DNA of 43,656 nt. It comes from an uncultured Thermoguttaceae bacterium (GTDB taxonomy: Bacteria; Planctomycetota; Planctomycetia; Pirellulales; Thermoguttaceae). The notes under the pieces were generated by a model that searched no databases, had not been told where the DNA came from, and saw only the letters and a list, made by a program, of their open reading frames with translations. The translations under genes were made by a program, and so were the position numbers. Shown one piece after another: positions 33,379 to 43,100 of this stretch. Within the stretch, counting starts at the first letter, position 1. Each line of letters starts with the position of its first letter. Location of the stretch: NCBI GenBank assembly GCA_937951625.1, contig CALFBP010000032.1:1-43656 (forward strand). Reading direction: 5' to 3'.

Positions 33379-34498
33379 GGCCCTGGAAATACTCCTTCAC
33401 TTTGCTGAAGAAACTCTTTCGCTGGGGACTGACGTGGACGTTTTCGATCTCGGCCAACTCCCGCAGCACGCGCTCGTGCTCCGGAGCGAGCCGCTTGGGG
33501 ACCTCGACATACACCTGCACGATCAGGTCGCCGCGGCCCCGCGATTGCAAGTCCGGCATTCCTTTGCCACGAATGCGAAACACATCGCCGCTCTGGGTCC
33601 CGGGCGGGATTTCCAACTCCTCCTGGCCGTTGAGCGTGGGGAACGCCACCTTCGCGCCCAAGGCTGCCTGAGGATAGGTAATCGGCACCTGACAGATCAG
33701 GTCGCGGCCGTTGCGTTGGAAGAGCGGGTGCTCGCGCACCGTGATGTAACAGAAGCAATCGCCGCGGGGGCCGCCTTGCGGGCTGGGCTCGCCTTCGCCC
33801 TGGAGGCGCAACCGGGTGCCGGTGTCCACGCCGGGGGGAATCTTCACTTCGCGGACCACGCGACGCAACACATAACCCCCGCCCCGGCACTTGGGACAAG
33901 GGTCCCGAATTACCACCCCCTCGCCATGACACGAAGGGCACGTGGTTTGGATGGAAAAGACGCCGGCCGACTGGACCACCCTCCCGCGTCCACCGCAGTA
34001 TCGGCATTTTTCGGGCTGCGTGCCGCGCCGGGCGCCTGTGCCGCGACACTCTTCGCAAACTTCATGTCGCTCGAACTCGACGTTTTTGGTGGCGCCACGG
34101 GCCGCTTCGACCAGATCGATGGTCAGCTCGCAGCGGATGTTGGCGCCGCGACGCTCTCCGCCGCGCCCTCCCCCGCCGAAGATGCCGCCGAAGAGGCTAT
34201 CGCCGAAGATGTCGCTGAAGGCGGCGAAGATGTCGTTGACGTCGCGGAACTCGGGCATTCCGCCCGACTGCTCCAGCCCGGCGTGCCCATACCGGTCGTA
34301 ACGGGCCCGTTTTTCGGGATTGTTCAGGACCTCGAAGGCCTCGGCCGCTTCCTTGAAGCGTTTCACCGCCTCCTCGTCGCCGGGGTTGCGGTCAGGATGA
34401 TACTTCAGGGCCAGCTTGCGGTACGCCTCGGATATCTCCTTTTCCGTGGCCGACCGATCGACCCCGAGCACCTCGTAGTAGTCGCGTTTGGCTGCCAT
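33368..34498 (-). CDS. dnaJ: Chaperone DnaJ (Hsp40)
   Basis: This 376-residue co-chaperone stimulates DnaK ATPase and delivers clients. It has the J-domain with HPD (34-36), a Gly/Phe-rich linker ([11 protein letters not shown]), four zinc motifs ([32 protein letters not shown]) and the C-terminal substrate-binding domain. I chose the ATG at 34498, giving [12 protein letters not shown]. The frame stays open 38 codons upstream and encodes a hydrophobic stretch that mimics a signal peptide. The predicted promoter lies within that extension, so it is unlikely to be translated. It is followed by grpE with an 11-bp overlap. Confidence 0.95.
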   Translation of the reverse strand: MAAKRDYYEVLGVDRSATEKEISEAYRKLALKYHPDRNPGDEEAVKRFKEAAEAFEVLNNPEKRARYDRYGHAGLEQSGGMPEFRDVNDIFAAFSDIFGDSLFGGIFGGGGRGGERRGANIRCELTIDLVEAARGATKNVEFERHEVCEECRGTGARRGTQPEKCRYCGGRGRVVQSAGVFSIQTTCPSCHGEGVVIRDPCPKCRGGGYVLRRVVREVKIPPGVDTGTRLRLQGEGEPSPQGGPRGDCFCYITVREHPLFQRNGRDLICQVPITYPQAALGAKVAFPTLNGQEELEIPPGTQSGDVFRIRGKGMPDLQSRGRGDLIVQVYVEVPKRLAPEHERVLRELAEIENVHVSPQRKSFFSKVKEYFQGHGG

Positions 34499-34585
34499 TA
34501 CGGGCATGGCCGAAAGAAAAACCGTTGTTGCAAACACCGACCAAGCCCAGAAGCCTCGGCCCCTGGGCTTGGTGCGGAATTCCTT

Positions 34586-34614
34586 ATTGTACCAAAGGAA
34601 GCGACGGCGCAACC
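34586..34614 (-). promoter_or_regulatory. Candidate sigma-70 promoter of the dnaJ-grpE operon
   Basis: On the minus strand TGGTACAAT is an extended -10 (TACAAT at 34586-34591) with a weak -35 (GGTTGC, 34609-34614) at 17 bp. The start would be near 34579, about 80 nt before ATG 34498. No CIRCE element was seen. Confidence 0.5.
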
Positions 34615-34657
34615 AGGCCGTCTTGCGGGGCGTTGGGAGCGGCCTCCTGAGCCACTC

Positions 34658-36280
34658 TTACCGCACCGCCCCCTCCACGCGAGCTGCCTTGTCCTTCTTG
34701 TCCTTCGGCAGGTCCGTGACCAAAGTCTCCGTCGTCAACATCAACCCGGCGATGCTGGCCGCGTTTTCCAAGGCGGTGCGGACGACCTTCAAGGGGTCGA
34801 TGATCCCCGCCTTGAACATATCCACATACTTGCCGGCGTTGGCATCGTAGCCGGTCGTGGTGGGCTTCTGGCGAACCTCGTCGGCCACCACGGCCCCGTC
34901 CACACCACAGTTCTCGGCGATTTGCCGCAACGGAGCGCTGACGGCGCGCAGCACGATGTCCACGCCGATCTTTTCATCGCCTCGGGCGGAGGCGCGGGCC
35001 TTCTCGATGGCCTCCTCGCAACGGAGCAAAGCGACGCCACCGCCAGGCAGGACGCCCTCTTCGGCCGCGGCCCGGGTCGCGTGCAAGGCATCCTCGACTC
35101 GCGCCTTCGTCTGCTTCATCTCCGCCTCGGTGCTTGCGCCCACCGAAACCACGGCCACGCCGCCAGAGAGCTTGGCCAGGCGTTCCTGGTATTTCTCGCG
35201 GTCGTAGTCGCTCTCGGTAGTTTCGATCAGGTGGCGCAACTGGTCGATGCGGTTCTTGATGTCGGCGGGCTTGCCCGCCCCCTCGACGATCGTCGTCTTG
35301 TCCTTATCCACCGTGATCTTCTTGGCCCGGCCCAAATGCTGGAGCGTGAGGTTCTCCAATTTCAGGCCGAGGTCCTCGCTGATCATGGTGCCGCCGGTCA
35401 AGATGGCGATGTCGGCGAGCATGGCCTTGCGGCGGTCGCCGAAGCCCGGGGCCTTGACCGCGCAAACGTTCAAGATGCCGCGGAGCTTATTGACCACCAG
35501 CATGGCCAGGGCCTCGCCCTCGACGTCCTCGGCGATAATCAACAGCGGCTTGCCGCTCTGGGCCACTTTCTCCAACAGCGGGATCAGGTCGCGGACATTG
35601 GTGATCTTCTTCTCGTGGATGAGGATGTAGGCGTCCTCCAAGAGGCAATCCATCTCCGTCGCCCGATTGATGAAGTAGGGCGACAGATACCCCTTGTCGA
35701 ACTGCATTCCTTCGACGACCTTGTACGTCGTCTCAGCGGTCTTGCCTTCCTCAACGGTGATCACGCCGTCCTTGCCGACCTTCTGCATCGCCTCGGCCAG
35801 CAATTCGCCGATCTTGCGATCGTTGTTGGCGCTGATGGCGCCGACGTTGGCGATGTCCTGCTGATCGGTCACGGGCTTGGCCATCGACTGGAGGTGGGCC
35901 ACGGCCGCCTCGACGGCCTTTTCGATCCCCCGGCGAATGGCCGTGGGATTGCTGCCCGCGGTCACGTTGCGAAGCCCCTCACGGAAGATTTCGCGGGCGA
36001 GGACGATGGCGGTGGTGGTGCCGTCGCCGGCGACATCGGAAGTCTTGGAGGCGACCTCGTTGAAGAGCTTCGCCCCCATGTTCTCGAACTTGTCTTCCAG
36101 TTCGATTTCCTTGCTGACCGTGACGCCGTCCTTGGTGACCGTCGGGCCGCCGAACGACTTACCCAAAATGACGTTGCGTCCGGTGGGCCCCATCGTCACG
36201 GCGACGGCATCGGCCAGTTTGTTGACGCCGCGGAAGATACGATTCCGGGCGAGATCGTTGAACAGTAATTGTTTAGCCAC
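34658..36280 (-). CDS. groEL: Chaperonin GroEL, second copy (no GGM tail)
   Basis: This 540-residue Hsp60 subunit shows the ATP-site motifs ([23 protein letters not shown] in overlapping segments, [19 protein letters not shown]). Residues throughout differ from the first copy at 36688-38334 ([19 protein letters not shown] versus [18 protein letters not shown]). The C-terminus is charged ([15 protein letters not shown]) and lacks the usual Gly-Gly-Met tail, so folding-chamber properties may differ. The start is GTG 36280, with AAGAAGGATC upstream. It is the third gene of groEL-groES-groEL, 25 bp after groES. Confidence 0.95.
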   Translation of the reverse strand: MAKQLLFNDLARNRIFRGVNKLADAVAVTMGPTGRNVILGKSFGGPTVTKDGVTVSKEIELEDKFENMGAKLFNEVASKTSDVAGDGTTTAIVLAREIFREGLRNVTAGSNPTAIRRGIEKAVEAAVAHLQSMAKPVTDQQDIANVGAISANNDRKIGELLAEAMQKVGKDGVITVEEGKTAETTYKVVEGMQFDKGYLSPYFINRATEMDCLLEDAYILIHEKKITNVRDLIPLLEKVAQSGKPLLIIAEDVEGEALAMLVVNKLRGILNVCAVKAPGFGDRRKAMLADIAILTGGTMISEDLGLKLENLTLQHLGRAKKITVDKDKTTIVEGAGKPADIKNRIDQLRHLIETTESDYDREKYQERLAKLSGGVAVVSVGASTEAEMKQTKARVEDALHATRAAAEEGVLPGGGVALLRCEEAIEKARASARGDEKIGVDIVLRAVSAPLRQIAENCGVDGAVVADEVRQKPTTTGYDANAGKYVDMFKAGIIDPLKVVRTALENAASIAGLMLTTETLVTDLPKDKKDKAARVEGAVR

Positions 36281-36305
36281 GGTGGCAGATCCTTCTTGCT
36301 GAACC

Positions 36306-36605
36306 TTACTTGACGACCTTGGCCAGGATGTCGCTTTCGCGGAGGATCTTGACCTCGCGACCGTCGATCTCGATGTCGCTTCCCGAGTACTTGCCGTAAA
36401 TCACCTCGTCGCCCACGGCGACCGAGAGCGGGCAACGCTCGCCGTTATCGAGGAGCTTTCCAGGCCCCACGGCAAGCACCGTGCCACGTTGGGGCTTTTC
36501 CTTGGCGGTGTCGGGCAACACGATCCCGCCCGCCGTCTTCTCTTCCGCCTCCACAGGTTCCACGACCACGCGTTCATCCAACGGTTTCAGTTTGATATCC
36601 TTCAT
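36306..36605 (-). CDS. groES: Co-chaperonin GroES
   Basis: This 99-residue Hsp10 caps GroEL rings. It has [22 protein letters not shown] at the start, the mobile loop ([19 protein letters not shown]) and [30 protein letters not shown] precedes ATG 36605. It lies between two groEL genes: 82 bp after the first and 25 bp before the second. A single GroES therefore probably serves both. Confidence 0.97.
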   Translation of the reverse strand: MKDIKLKPLDERVVVEPVEAEEKTAGGIVLPDTAKEKPQRGTVLAVGPGKLLDNGERCPLSVAVGDEVIYGKYSGSDIEIDGREVKILRESDILAKVVK

Positions 36606-36687
36606 AATTCGTTTCCTCGCAATCGGTCAGGAGTTGGTGGTTGGAATGCCAAAAGGGCCAAACAGGTCTAGGTGGCGAGGGCGGGCG

Positions 36688-38334
36688 TTAGAAGTCGCCC
36701 ATGCCGCCCATCTCGCCATGGTGACCGCCCGGCCCGGGTTTGCTGTCTTCTTCCTTCGGGATTTCCGTCACCAGGCACGAGGTGGTCAGCAGTAGGCTGG
36801 CGACGCTGGCGGCATTTTGCAGGGCGACGCGGACCACCTTGGCCGGATCGATGACGCCCGCCTCGATCAGGTCGCAGTACTCATCCCGCTCCGCGTCGTA
36901 GCCGTCGCCTTTGCCTTTCATCTGCCGGACTCGGCTGACGACCACCGCCCCATCACGGCCCGCGTTCTCCGCAATGTGGTACAACGGCGACTCCAGGGCC
37001 TGAAGCACGATCTTGGCGCCCAAGGCCTCGTCGCCGTTGAGTTCGAGCTTCTCAATCGCCTTGGCGCTGCGGAGCAGGGCGACGCCGCCACCGGGAACGA
37101 TGCCCTCTTCCAGAGCAGCCTTGGTGGCGGCGCGGGCGTCCTCGAGCAGGAACTTGCGCTCCTTCATTTCGGTCTCCGTCGCCGCGCCCACGTTGATTTG
37201 GGCCACGCCGCCGGCGAGCTTGGCCAGCCGCTCTTCCAGTTTTTCGCGGTCGTAATCGCTGGTGGTGGTTTTGATTTCAGCGCGAATCTGCTCGGCACGG
37301 CCCTCGATCGCCTTCTTATCGCCCGCCCCGCCGATGATCGTGGTATTGTCGGCGTCGACGACAACCTTCTTGGCGCTGCCTAAGTCGCTGAGCTTGACCG
37401 ATTCAAGCTGCACGCCCAGGTCTTTGAAGATCGGCTGTCCGCCGGTGAGGATGGCGATGTCACCGAGCATGGCCTTGCGGCGGTCCCCATAGCCCGGCGC
37501 TTTCACGGCGCACACGTTGAGGATGCCGCGGAGCTTGTTGACCACCAGGGTTGCCAGGGCTTCGCCCTCGACATCTTCGGCGATGATCAACAGCGGCTTG
37601 CCGGCCTTGCTGACCGCCTCCAAAAGCGGGATCAGGGCCTTGGCGCTGGAGATTTTTTCCTCATGCACCAGCACGAGGCACTTCTCCAACTCGCAAACCT
37701 GGGTTTCAGGATTCGTGACGAAGTGGGGCGAGAGGAACCCTCGGTCGAATTGCATGCCCTCGACCACTTCCACCGTGGTCTCGGCTTGCTTTCCTTCCTC
37801 GACGGTGATCACCCCATTCTTGCCCACCTTCATGAAGGCCTCGGCCAGCGTGGCCCCGATCTGCGGATCGCCATTGCCGGCGATGGTGGCGATTTGGGTG
37901 ATTTCCTTCTTATTCTTGTCGTCGATGGGCATGGCCATCTTCTTGATCGCGGCGACCACGGCCTCGGTCGCCTTATGGATGCCGCGAGATAAGGCCATGG
38001 GGTCGGCCCCGGCCGCGATCATTTTCATCCCTTGTTTGAAGATCGCCTCGGCAAGCACGGTGGCCGTGGTCGTGCCGTCGCCGGCAACCTCATTGGTCTT
38101 GCTGGCGGCTTCCTTGACCAATTTGGCGCCCAGATTCTCGTTGGGGTCCTCCAAGTCGATGTCTTCGGCGACCGTCACCCCGTCTTTAGTAATCTTGGGC
38201 GAACCCCAGCCTTTATCCAGCACCGCATTGCGGCCGCGCGGACCCAGCGTACTGCACACGGCCCGGGCCAGCTTGCCGACGCCCGCGGCCAGCGCCTGCC
38301 GGGCATCGTCTTCATAAATCATCTTTTTTGCCAC
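36688..38334 (-). CDS. groEL: Chaperonin GroEL, first copy (GGM tail)
   Basis: This 548-residue Hsp60 has the ATP-binding and hydrolysis motifs ([39 protein letters not shown]) and a C-terminal [13 protein letters not shown] tail typical of housekeeping GroEL. The start is GTG 38334, with a near-perfect AGGAGGAATT upstream. It is the first gene of groEL-groES-groEL. A consensus sigma-54 promoter and a leader hairpin lie upstream, instead of a CIRCE element or a clear heat-shock promoter. Confidence 0.96.
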   Translation of the reverse strand: MAKKMIYEDDARQALAAGVGKLARAVCSTLGPRGRNAVLDKGWGSPKITKDGVTVAEDIDLEDPNENLGAKLVKEAASKTNEVAGDGTTTATVLAEAIFKQGMKMIAAGADPMALSRGIHKATEAVVAAIKKMAMPIDDKNKKEITQIATIAGNGDPQIGATLAEAFMKVGKNGVITVEEGKQAETTVEVVEGMQFDRGFLSPHFVTNPETQVCELEKCLVLVHEEKISSAKALIPLLEAVSKAGKPLLIIAEDVEGEALATLVVNKLRGILNVCAVKAPGYGDRRKAMLGDIAILTGGQPIFKDLGVQLESVKLSDLGSAKKVVVDADNTTIIGGAGDKKAIEGRAEQIRAEIKTTTSDYDREKLEERLAKLAGGVAQINVGAATETEMKERKFLLEDARAATKAALEEGIVPGGGVALLRSAKAIEKLELNGDEALGAKIVLQALESPLYHIAENAGRDGAVVVSRVRQMKGKGDGYDAERDEYCDLIEAGVIDPAKVVRVALQNAASVASLLLTTSCLVTEIPKEEDSKPGPGGHHGEMGGMGDF

Positions 38335-38437
38335 TGCGAATTCCTCCTCTTGACGGCGAAACTACGCTTAAGCCCCAGGCGGCACTATCTAAGCCCCCTC
38401 CCCTGGTGTGGAGATGCTCAGACCATCGCTCACGGCG

Positions 38438-38462
38438 CACGACTCCACGCTTGGCAGTCGTG
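38438..38462 (-). other. Hairpin in the groE mRNA leader
   Basis: CACGACT and AGTCGTG form a 7-bp stem extended by CCA/TGG past a single bulge, with a 4-nt loop. If transcription starts near 38472 the hairpin covers about +10 to +34. It could stabilise the mRNA or be an operator. It does not match the CIRCE sequence. Confidence 0.5.
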
Positions 38463-38483
38463 GCCTAGTTTTACGCAAAGGCA

Positions 38484-38498
38484 GCAAGCTGCGTGCCA
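38484..38498 (-). promoter_or_regulatory. Consensus sigma-54 (-24/-12) promoter of groEL-groES-groEL
   Basis: On the minus strand TGGCACGCAGCTTGC, followed by T, matches the RpoN consensus TGGCACG-N4-TTGCW at every specified base, with exactly 10 bases between GG and GC. It points at groEL with a start near 38472 and a 138-nt leader. Chance occurrence of so exact a match in a window of this size is well below one. Confidence 0.75.
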
Positions 38499-38732
38499 GA
38501 TTTAGATTTACCATCGTAAGATATTGCGAGTGATCGACTTACATCCCCAATTCAACGTCTGTTGCGTGATTGCTTCGGGAAAGCGGACCGCCGGCTGTGC
38601 CAAATTGGCAGAAAACGCTCGCCGTGTTCTTTGGTCCGCACGCATTTCGGCCCCCAGTTGTTGACCAGCGGGGAGGCAGCTAGGATAAGCCTTTCGGGGG
38701 TTATTGCTTCTAATCGCTTGGTATCTCTTCCC

Positions 38733-40013
38733 ATGCCTCGTCGCAATTTCTGGCTTCTGACGGCTCTCTTGGTGGTATGCCTGGCGTGCCACGTTCGGGC
38801 GAACCGGCATGGCCAGGTTTTTAGTTACGCCTTGGAACAGGTCTTCCATCGCTCGTTGGAACCGATCAGCCGTCGTGCCTTACTGGAAGGCGCCCTCGAC
38901 GGCATGATGGCAGAGCTGGATGACCAGCACTCGCTTTACATCCGGCCTCAGGTCGTGGAGAAGCTCCGTCAGACGCTGGACGCGAAATTCGCCGGAGTGG
39001 GCTTGGAGATTGTGCTCGATCCGGTGACCAAGCAGATCACCGTGGCTTCCCCGCTGTTTGGCGCCCCGGCCTACGAGGCGGGCGTGCGGTCGCGCGACAA
39101 AATCCTCCGCATCGATGGCCAAAGCACCCAGGGCCTCTCCCTGGAGGATGCCTCGAACTTGATGCGGGGCAAGCCCGGCACCGCCGTCGTGCTGACCGTG
39201 CTCCACGAAGGCGAAACCGAGCCGGTCGACATCCGCATCGTCCGCGCCGACATCCGCGTCGCCACCGTGCTTGGCGACACGCGGAACGCCGACGGCTCGT
39301 GGAACTATTTCCTCGAAGGGCAGGACCGCATCGGCTACGTGCGGATCCACAGTTTCGCCGAACAGACCGCCGAGGAGCTCGAACGCGTGGTCCGCAAGCT
39401 GTTGGCTGAAAACATGCGCGGATTGGTCCTCGACCTCCGCGACGATCCCGGCGGCGTGCTCCAAGTGGCGGTCAGCGTTTGCGACCTGTTCATCCCGTCC
39501 GGCGTGATCGTGACGACCCGCTCCCGCGACGGCGCCGTGCGGCAGAGCTTCGAGTCCACCGCGGAGGGCACGCTTCCGGATTTCCCTCTGGCCGTGATCG
39601 TGAACAATTTTAGCGCCAGCGCCAGCGAGATCGTGGCGGCCTGCCTCCAGGACCACGGCCGGGCAGTGATTGTCGGCGAGCGGACGTTCGGCAAAGGCAC
39701 CGTACAAGAAATCGTGGATCTGCCCGGCAATGAAGGGGCACTCAAGGTGACCACGGCCAGCTACTGGCGCCCCAGCGGCCGGAACATCAATCGCGCCAAG
39801 AACGCCACCGATCAGGACGAATGGGGGGTGACGCCCGACCCCGGCTACGAAGTCAAGCTCGAAGCCGAGGCCTTGGCGCGGCTGGTGCGGTGGCGTCACG
39901 AACGGGGAATGTCGCGTCGCTCCAGTGCGACCGAACCGCTTGCCTCCGCGCTGCCCACCCAAGTCGATCCGCAATTGGCCAAGGCCGTCGAGTATCTGAA
40001 TGCTCCACGGTGA
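38733..40013 (+). CDS. C-terminal processing protease, S41 family with PDZ domain
   Basis: This 426-residue protease has a signal peptide (about 1-22, LLVVCLACHVRA). An N-terminal helical segment with LDDQHSLYIRP follows, then a PDZ domain (about 75-155, SPLFGAPAYEAGVRSRDKIL). The S41 catalytic domain has LVLDLRDDPGG, the serine motif NNFSASASE and the lysine motif GERTFGKGTVQ, so the Ser-Lys dyad is intact. It is likely periplasmic and trims the C-termini of exported proteins. ATG 38733 is chosen because the signal peptide begins there. The frame is open upstream to 38562 without support. It is divergent from groE, which may link envelope proteolysis to folding. Confidence 0.92.
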   Translation: MPRRNFWLLTALLVVCLACHVRANRHGQVFSYALEQVFHRSLEPISRRALLEGALDGMMAELDDQHSLYIRPQVVEKLRQTLDAKFAGVGLEIVLDPVTKQITVASPLFGAPAYEAGVRSRDKILRIDGQSTQGLSLEDASNLMRGKPGTAVVLTVLHEGETEPVDIRIVRADIRVATVLGDTRNADGSWNYFLEGQDRIGYVRIHSFAEQTAEELERVVRKLLAENMRGLVLDLRDDPGGVLQVAVSVCDLFIPSGVIVTTRSRDGAVRQSFESTAEGTLPDFPLAVIVNNFSASASEIVAACLQDHGRAVIVGERTFGKGTVQEIVDLPGNEGALKVTTASYWRPSGRNINRAKNATDQDEWGVTPDPGYEVKLEAEALARLVRWRHERGMSRRSSATEPLASALPTQVDPQLAKAVEYLNAPR

Positions 40014-40031
40014 GCCGAACGACTAAGTGTC

Positions 40032-40176
40032 GATCCCAAAAGTTCCCTCTCCCCATGGGAGAGGGTCGGGGTGAGGGCCCAAGATCTTTGCAGACGACGG
40101 AAAAAACGCCTGCCTTGCAGTTATCCTCTCCCCCAACCCCTCTCCCGCGAGCGGAAGAGGAAAGGTTGTGGGATAA
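40032..40176 (-). repeat. Dispersed hairpin-rich intergenic repeat, copy 2
   Basis: This copy is inverted relative to 1201-1346, with the same two palindromes and the 25-base identical core at 40076-40100. It fills the gap between the convergent protease and mannosidase-like genes, ending four bases before the latter's stop codon. Its hairpins could terminate transcription in both directions, although neither has a T-run. Confidence 0.85.
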
Positions 40177-40179
40177 GTT

Positions 40180-43100
40180 CTAACTACCCGACGGCTCGGC
40201 GCGAACGATGACCAGCCCGTTTGCGGGAACAGGAATGCTGCCAACAATCGGCTGGCCGCGTTGTTCGGAGAGATCACTCCGCCATTGTTGCATCGGTTGG
40301 GCCCAGCGCAACGTCACCTGCTGGTCACGGCCCGAGACCCCGAATAGCCGCACCACGAACCCACGCCCGTCGTCGCTTGCCTTGAGGGTTTCGATCAACA
40401 CCTCGGGCGAATCGAGGGTGAGCAGGGAGGCTGGCACGGCCTGATCGGGATTGGCAGGGACGGCGACCAAAGGCCGGGTAGTTTCCAAACCGAACCGAGC
40501 CGCCTCCGCTCCCGAGTAGCCTCCCCCATGCGGCCGCACTACGTACCGGAACGTGGTCACGCCCGGCTGATCGGCCTTGTAGTTCGTGTGCCAGTGGTTG
40601 TTCTGGGCCCACGAGTAGATCGTTTGAGAATCGGGGGCCTTGGTCAGCCACTCCCGCAACTCGACAGGCCCCAACAGATTGGCCGTGATCGCACCGATTT
40701 CCATCAACGGGGCATCGACCGGGGCCCAGGTCACCCCGCGATCGGCGTTGGAAATATCCACCCAACGTTGGACCGAATACCAGTTGAAGCACGCACCCGG
40801 AAGCTGGTCGAGATTCGGTCGCACGACGGCCCAAGGCGTTTCGATGCGGATTTGCCCGCCCGGCACATCGAATCCAAAGCCAAAATGCACGGCGTCCTTT
40901 TCCCGCACGGCCAGCCGGTCGACGTGGTTGATCAATTCCACGCGGTCGAGGCCGTCGACCACGCGGACCTCGCGGACCAGGTTGCGGCAACCCGGCGCAT
41001 CGGAAGTCACACGGAGCGTGGCTACCAGCGGCCCGGCGTCCACCACGGTGATAGTCGCCGGGCCGTTGACTTGGGCCTGCGCCGGGTCCACGCCCAGCAG
41101 ATAGCGGAAATCGTTGACCGCTACCGGGGCCTTCTGGTCTACGAACTCGGCTTCGATGCTTGCCCGGCGCAAACTCTTGACGGCCCCCGTCGTCTCGTCC
41201 AACTCGACGGAAAGCAACGCCGTGCGGAGTTGCCGCCCGGTCGCTTGAGCCGTCCCTTGCGGCTTGGCCGGACCGGGCAAGAGGCGGAAACGCTTCGCGC
41301 CGAAGGGGGGCACGTCGTTGGCCCAAAGCGCCAACTCGCCCGAGCTCAAACGTTGCGTAGCCGCGGGCTTGCCCTCGGCGTCCTCCGCCTGTTCGCCAAC
41401 CAAGTCCCACCCGCTAGGCAACACCACCAGGTCCGACCGCGTCCACTGGGTCGTATTGAACACGTCGATGACCGCGATGCGTCCCGACGCCGCGCCCCGC
41501 ACGGACAACGCGCCAGAGAGAATGGCCCGGCTCCGTCGGTCGGCTTCATCCGCAAAGGCCTTCTTGGTGGCCCACTGGGAGGTGGTGAAGGGATCGTCGG
41601 GCTTGGAGATACTGCAATGGGCGCCCCAGGTGTGCTCGCTGTACAGCAGCACCTGACGCCATGCTTCGGTGAACTCGGCGGCCGGACGGCGGCCGGGCGC
41701 GAGCATGGCCCAAAGGACCTCGGCCTGGACCAGCCGATCGGCCGAGGCGCGGTTCATGGCCGTCTCGTGCGAAGTCGAGCCGGCGCCGTCCTCCCAATAA
41801 GGCGTCCAATCGCCCGCGGCCTGGGGCAGCCGGCTTCCCCAACGCTCCTCAAACGCCCGAAAGGCCTCGGCGCAGGTCGCCAGCACCAAACGCGGCGTCA
41901 CGTGCTGCTCGTTCCAGGCCTTCACCCAATCAGGCAATGTCTCGTCGGGCACCGCGTTGTCGCCGTAGCCCGCCCAACGCCAGTGGACGATGTCGTAAGG
42001 GTACTTGATCTCGTCCAAATAGTCCAAAAACTCCTGCACCCGCGCCGATTTCCGATCCGGCGGCGTGAGATGCGACAAGGCGTAGCCGTAGTAGGGCAGC
42101 GCGCAGAGCACCTTGTCCTTGCCGGAGGGACCGATCCAATAAAACGGTTTGTCTTCCCAGGCAACGCGGGTGTGGCCGATGCGGTCGCGGAAGTTGGGGC
42201 CGATCGACCAATAGCTCACGCCGGCCTGGGCCATGGCCGAAATCACTCCCCACGTATAGCCCGGCACGTCGCTGATCATCGCGTTGTCCACCGGCACCCC
42301 GCACTCGCGTCCCAACCGCACGGCATAAGCGAACAACTGGAGAAGCTCCTCCGGTCGGCACAAACCGGTCAACACGTTGCCATACAGGGCTTGTAGGCCC
42401 AAGTGTCCGTCGCGCACCGCCGCGAAAAATTCTTGCCGCTGCTCCGGCGTCGCCTGGCGAAGAAAACTCTCCACCGGCCAAAGCACCTCGACATTCCAGC
42501 GGTAACGAGCGCCCTCGGGATAGTTGGCCGTGGCGCGAATCAACTCCAACGCTCGCTTCAGGTTGCCGATCTGCTTCTTTTCGACCTCGCTTTGGTGCTC
42601 GGTATAGCCAATATCCACGTGGGAGTGGGGCAAGATATACAGCGTCAGCGGCCGCACCGGTTCCAAGGAACATTGCCCTGAAAGTACCGTCTGGTCGCCA
42701 ACGCGAAGCGTGTGCCGGGCCGTCGCGGCCTGTTTCACCTCGGGGATCAAGACACGAACCTCGTGCAGCCCCCACGATAACCGCAATTTTTGCGGCCCGG
42801 TTCCCTCGATCTCCAACACCGCATCGCACGGTTCCGCGTAGGGGTAGTCCACCACCAACCGCAACGGCTGCACCACGCGACCGTCGCTCCGTTCGAGGAC
42901 CCTGCTCGGCACGAACCGCAGCGTCAGGCTGCGCGGCAAGGGCTCCGCCGCCTCGGCCGTGAAAAAGGCCAATTCCGCCCCGCCCAAACAGCTATGCTGC
43001 GAACCCGGCTCGACGGTCTGCCAGCGGACCCGCTGGGCGGTCACCGGCTTGGCAAGCGTCCACGCCGTGACGCCGCTCCTCTGATTCACGTGAACGACGC

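Larger units (their letters stand above)
38335..38732. other. Divergent intergenic region, 398 bp
   Basis: It lies between the groE operon (-) and the S41 protease (+). It contains the groE sigma-54 promoter and a leader hairpin (listed separately). No activator-binding palindrome or clear promoter for the protease was found; an extended-10-like TGGTATCT ends a few bases before ATG 38733. Confidence 0.6.

Noticed and set aside
34499-34612. N-terminal extension of dnaJ that looks like a signal peptide
   Set aside because: DnaJ proteins begin at the J-domain. The predicted promoter -10 lies within this extension, so it would not be translated in full.
33377-36268. A 963-codon open frame on the plus strand across grpE, dnaJ and groEL
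   Set aside because: It is antisense to three certain genes. The frame stays open because of high GC and codon bias, and the product is a His/Leu/Asp-rich mirror without domains.
38335-38560. CIRCE/HrcA operator upstream of groEL
   Set aside because: The TTAGCACTC-N9-GAGTGCTAA pattern was looked for and is absent; the inverted repeat present has a different sequence.
40528-42396. A 622-codon plus-strand frame inside the GH38 gene
   Set aside because: Antisense shadow in GC-rich coding sequence; low-complexity Arg/Gly/Val product.
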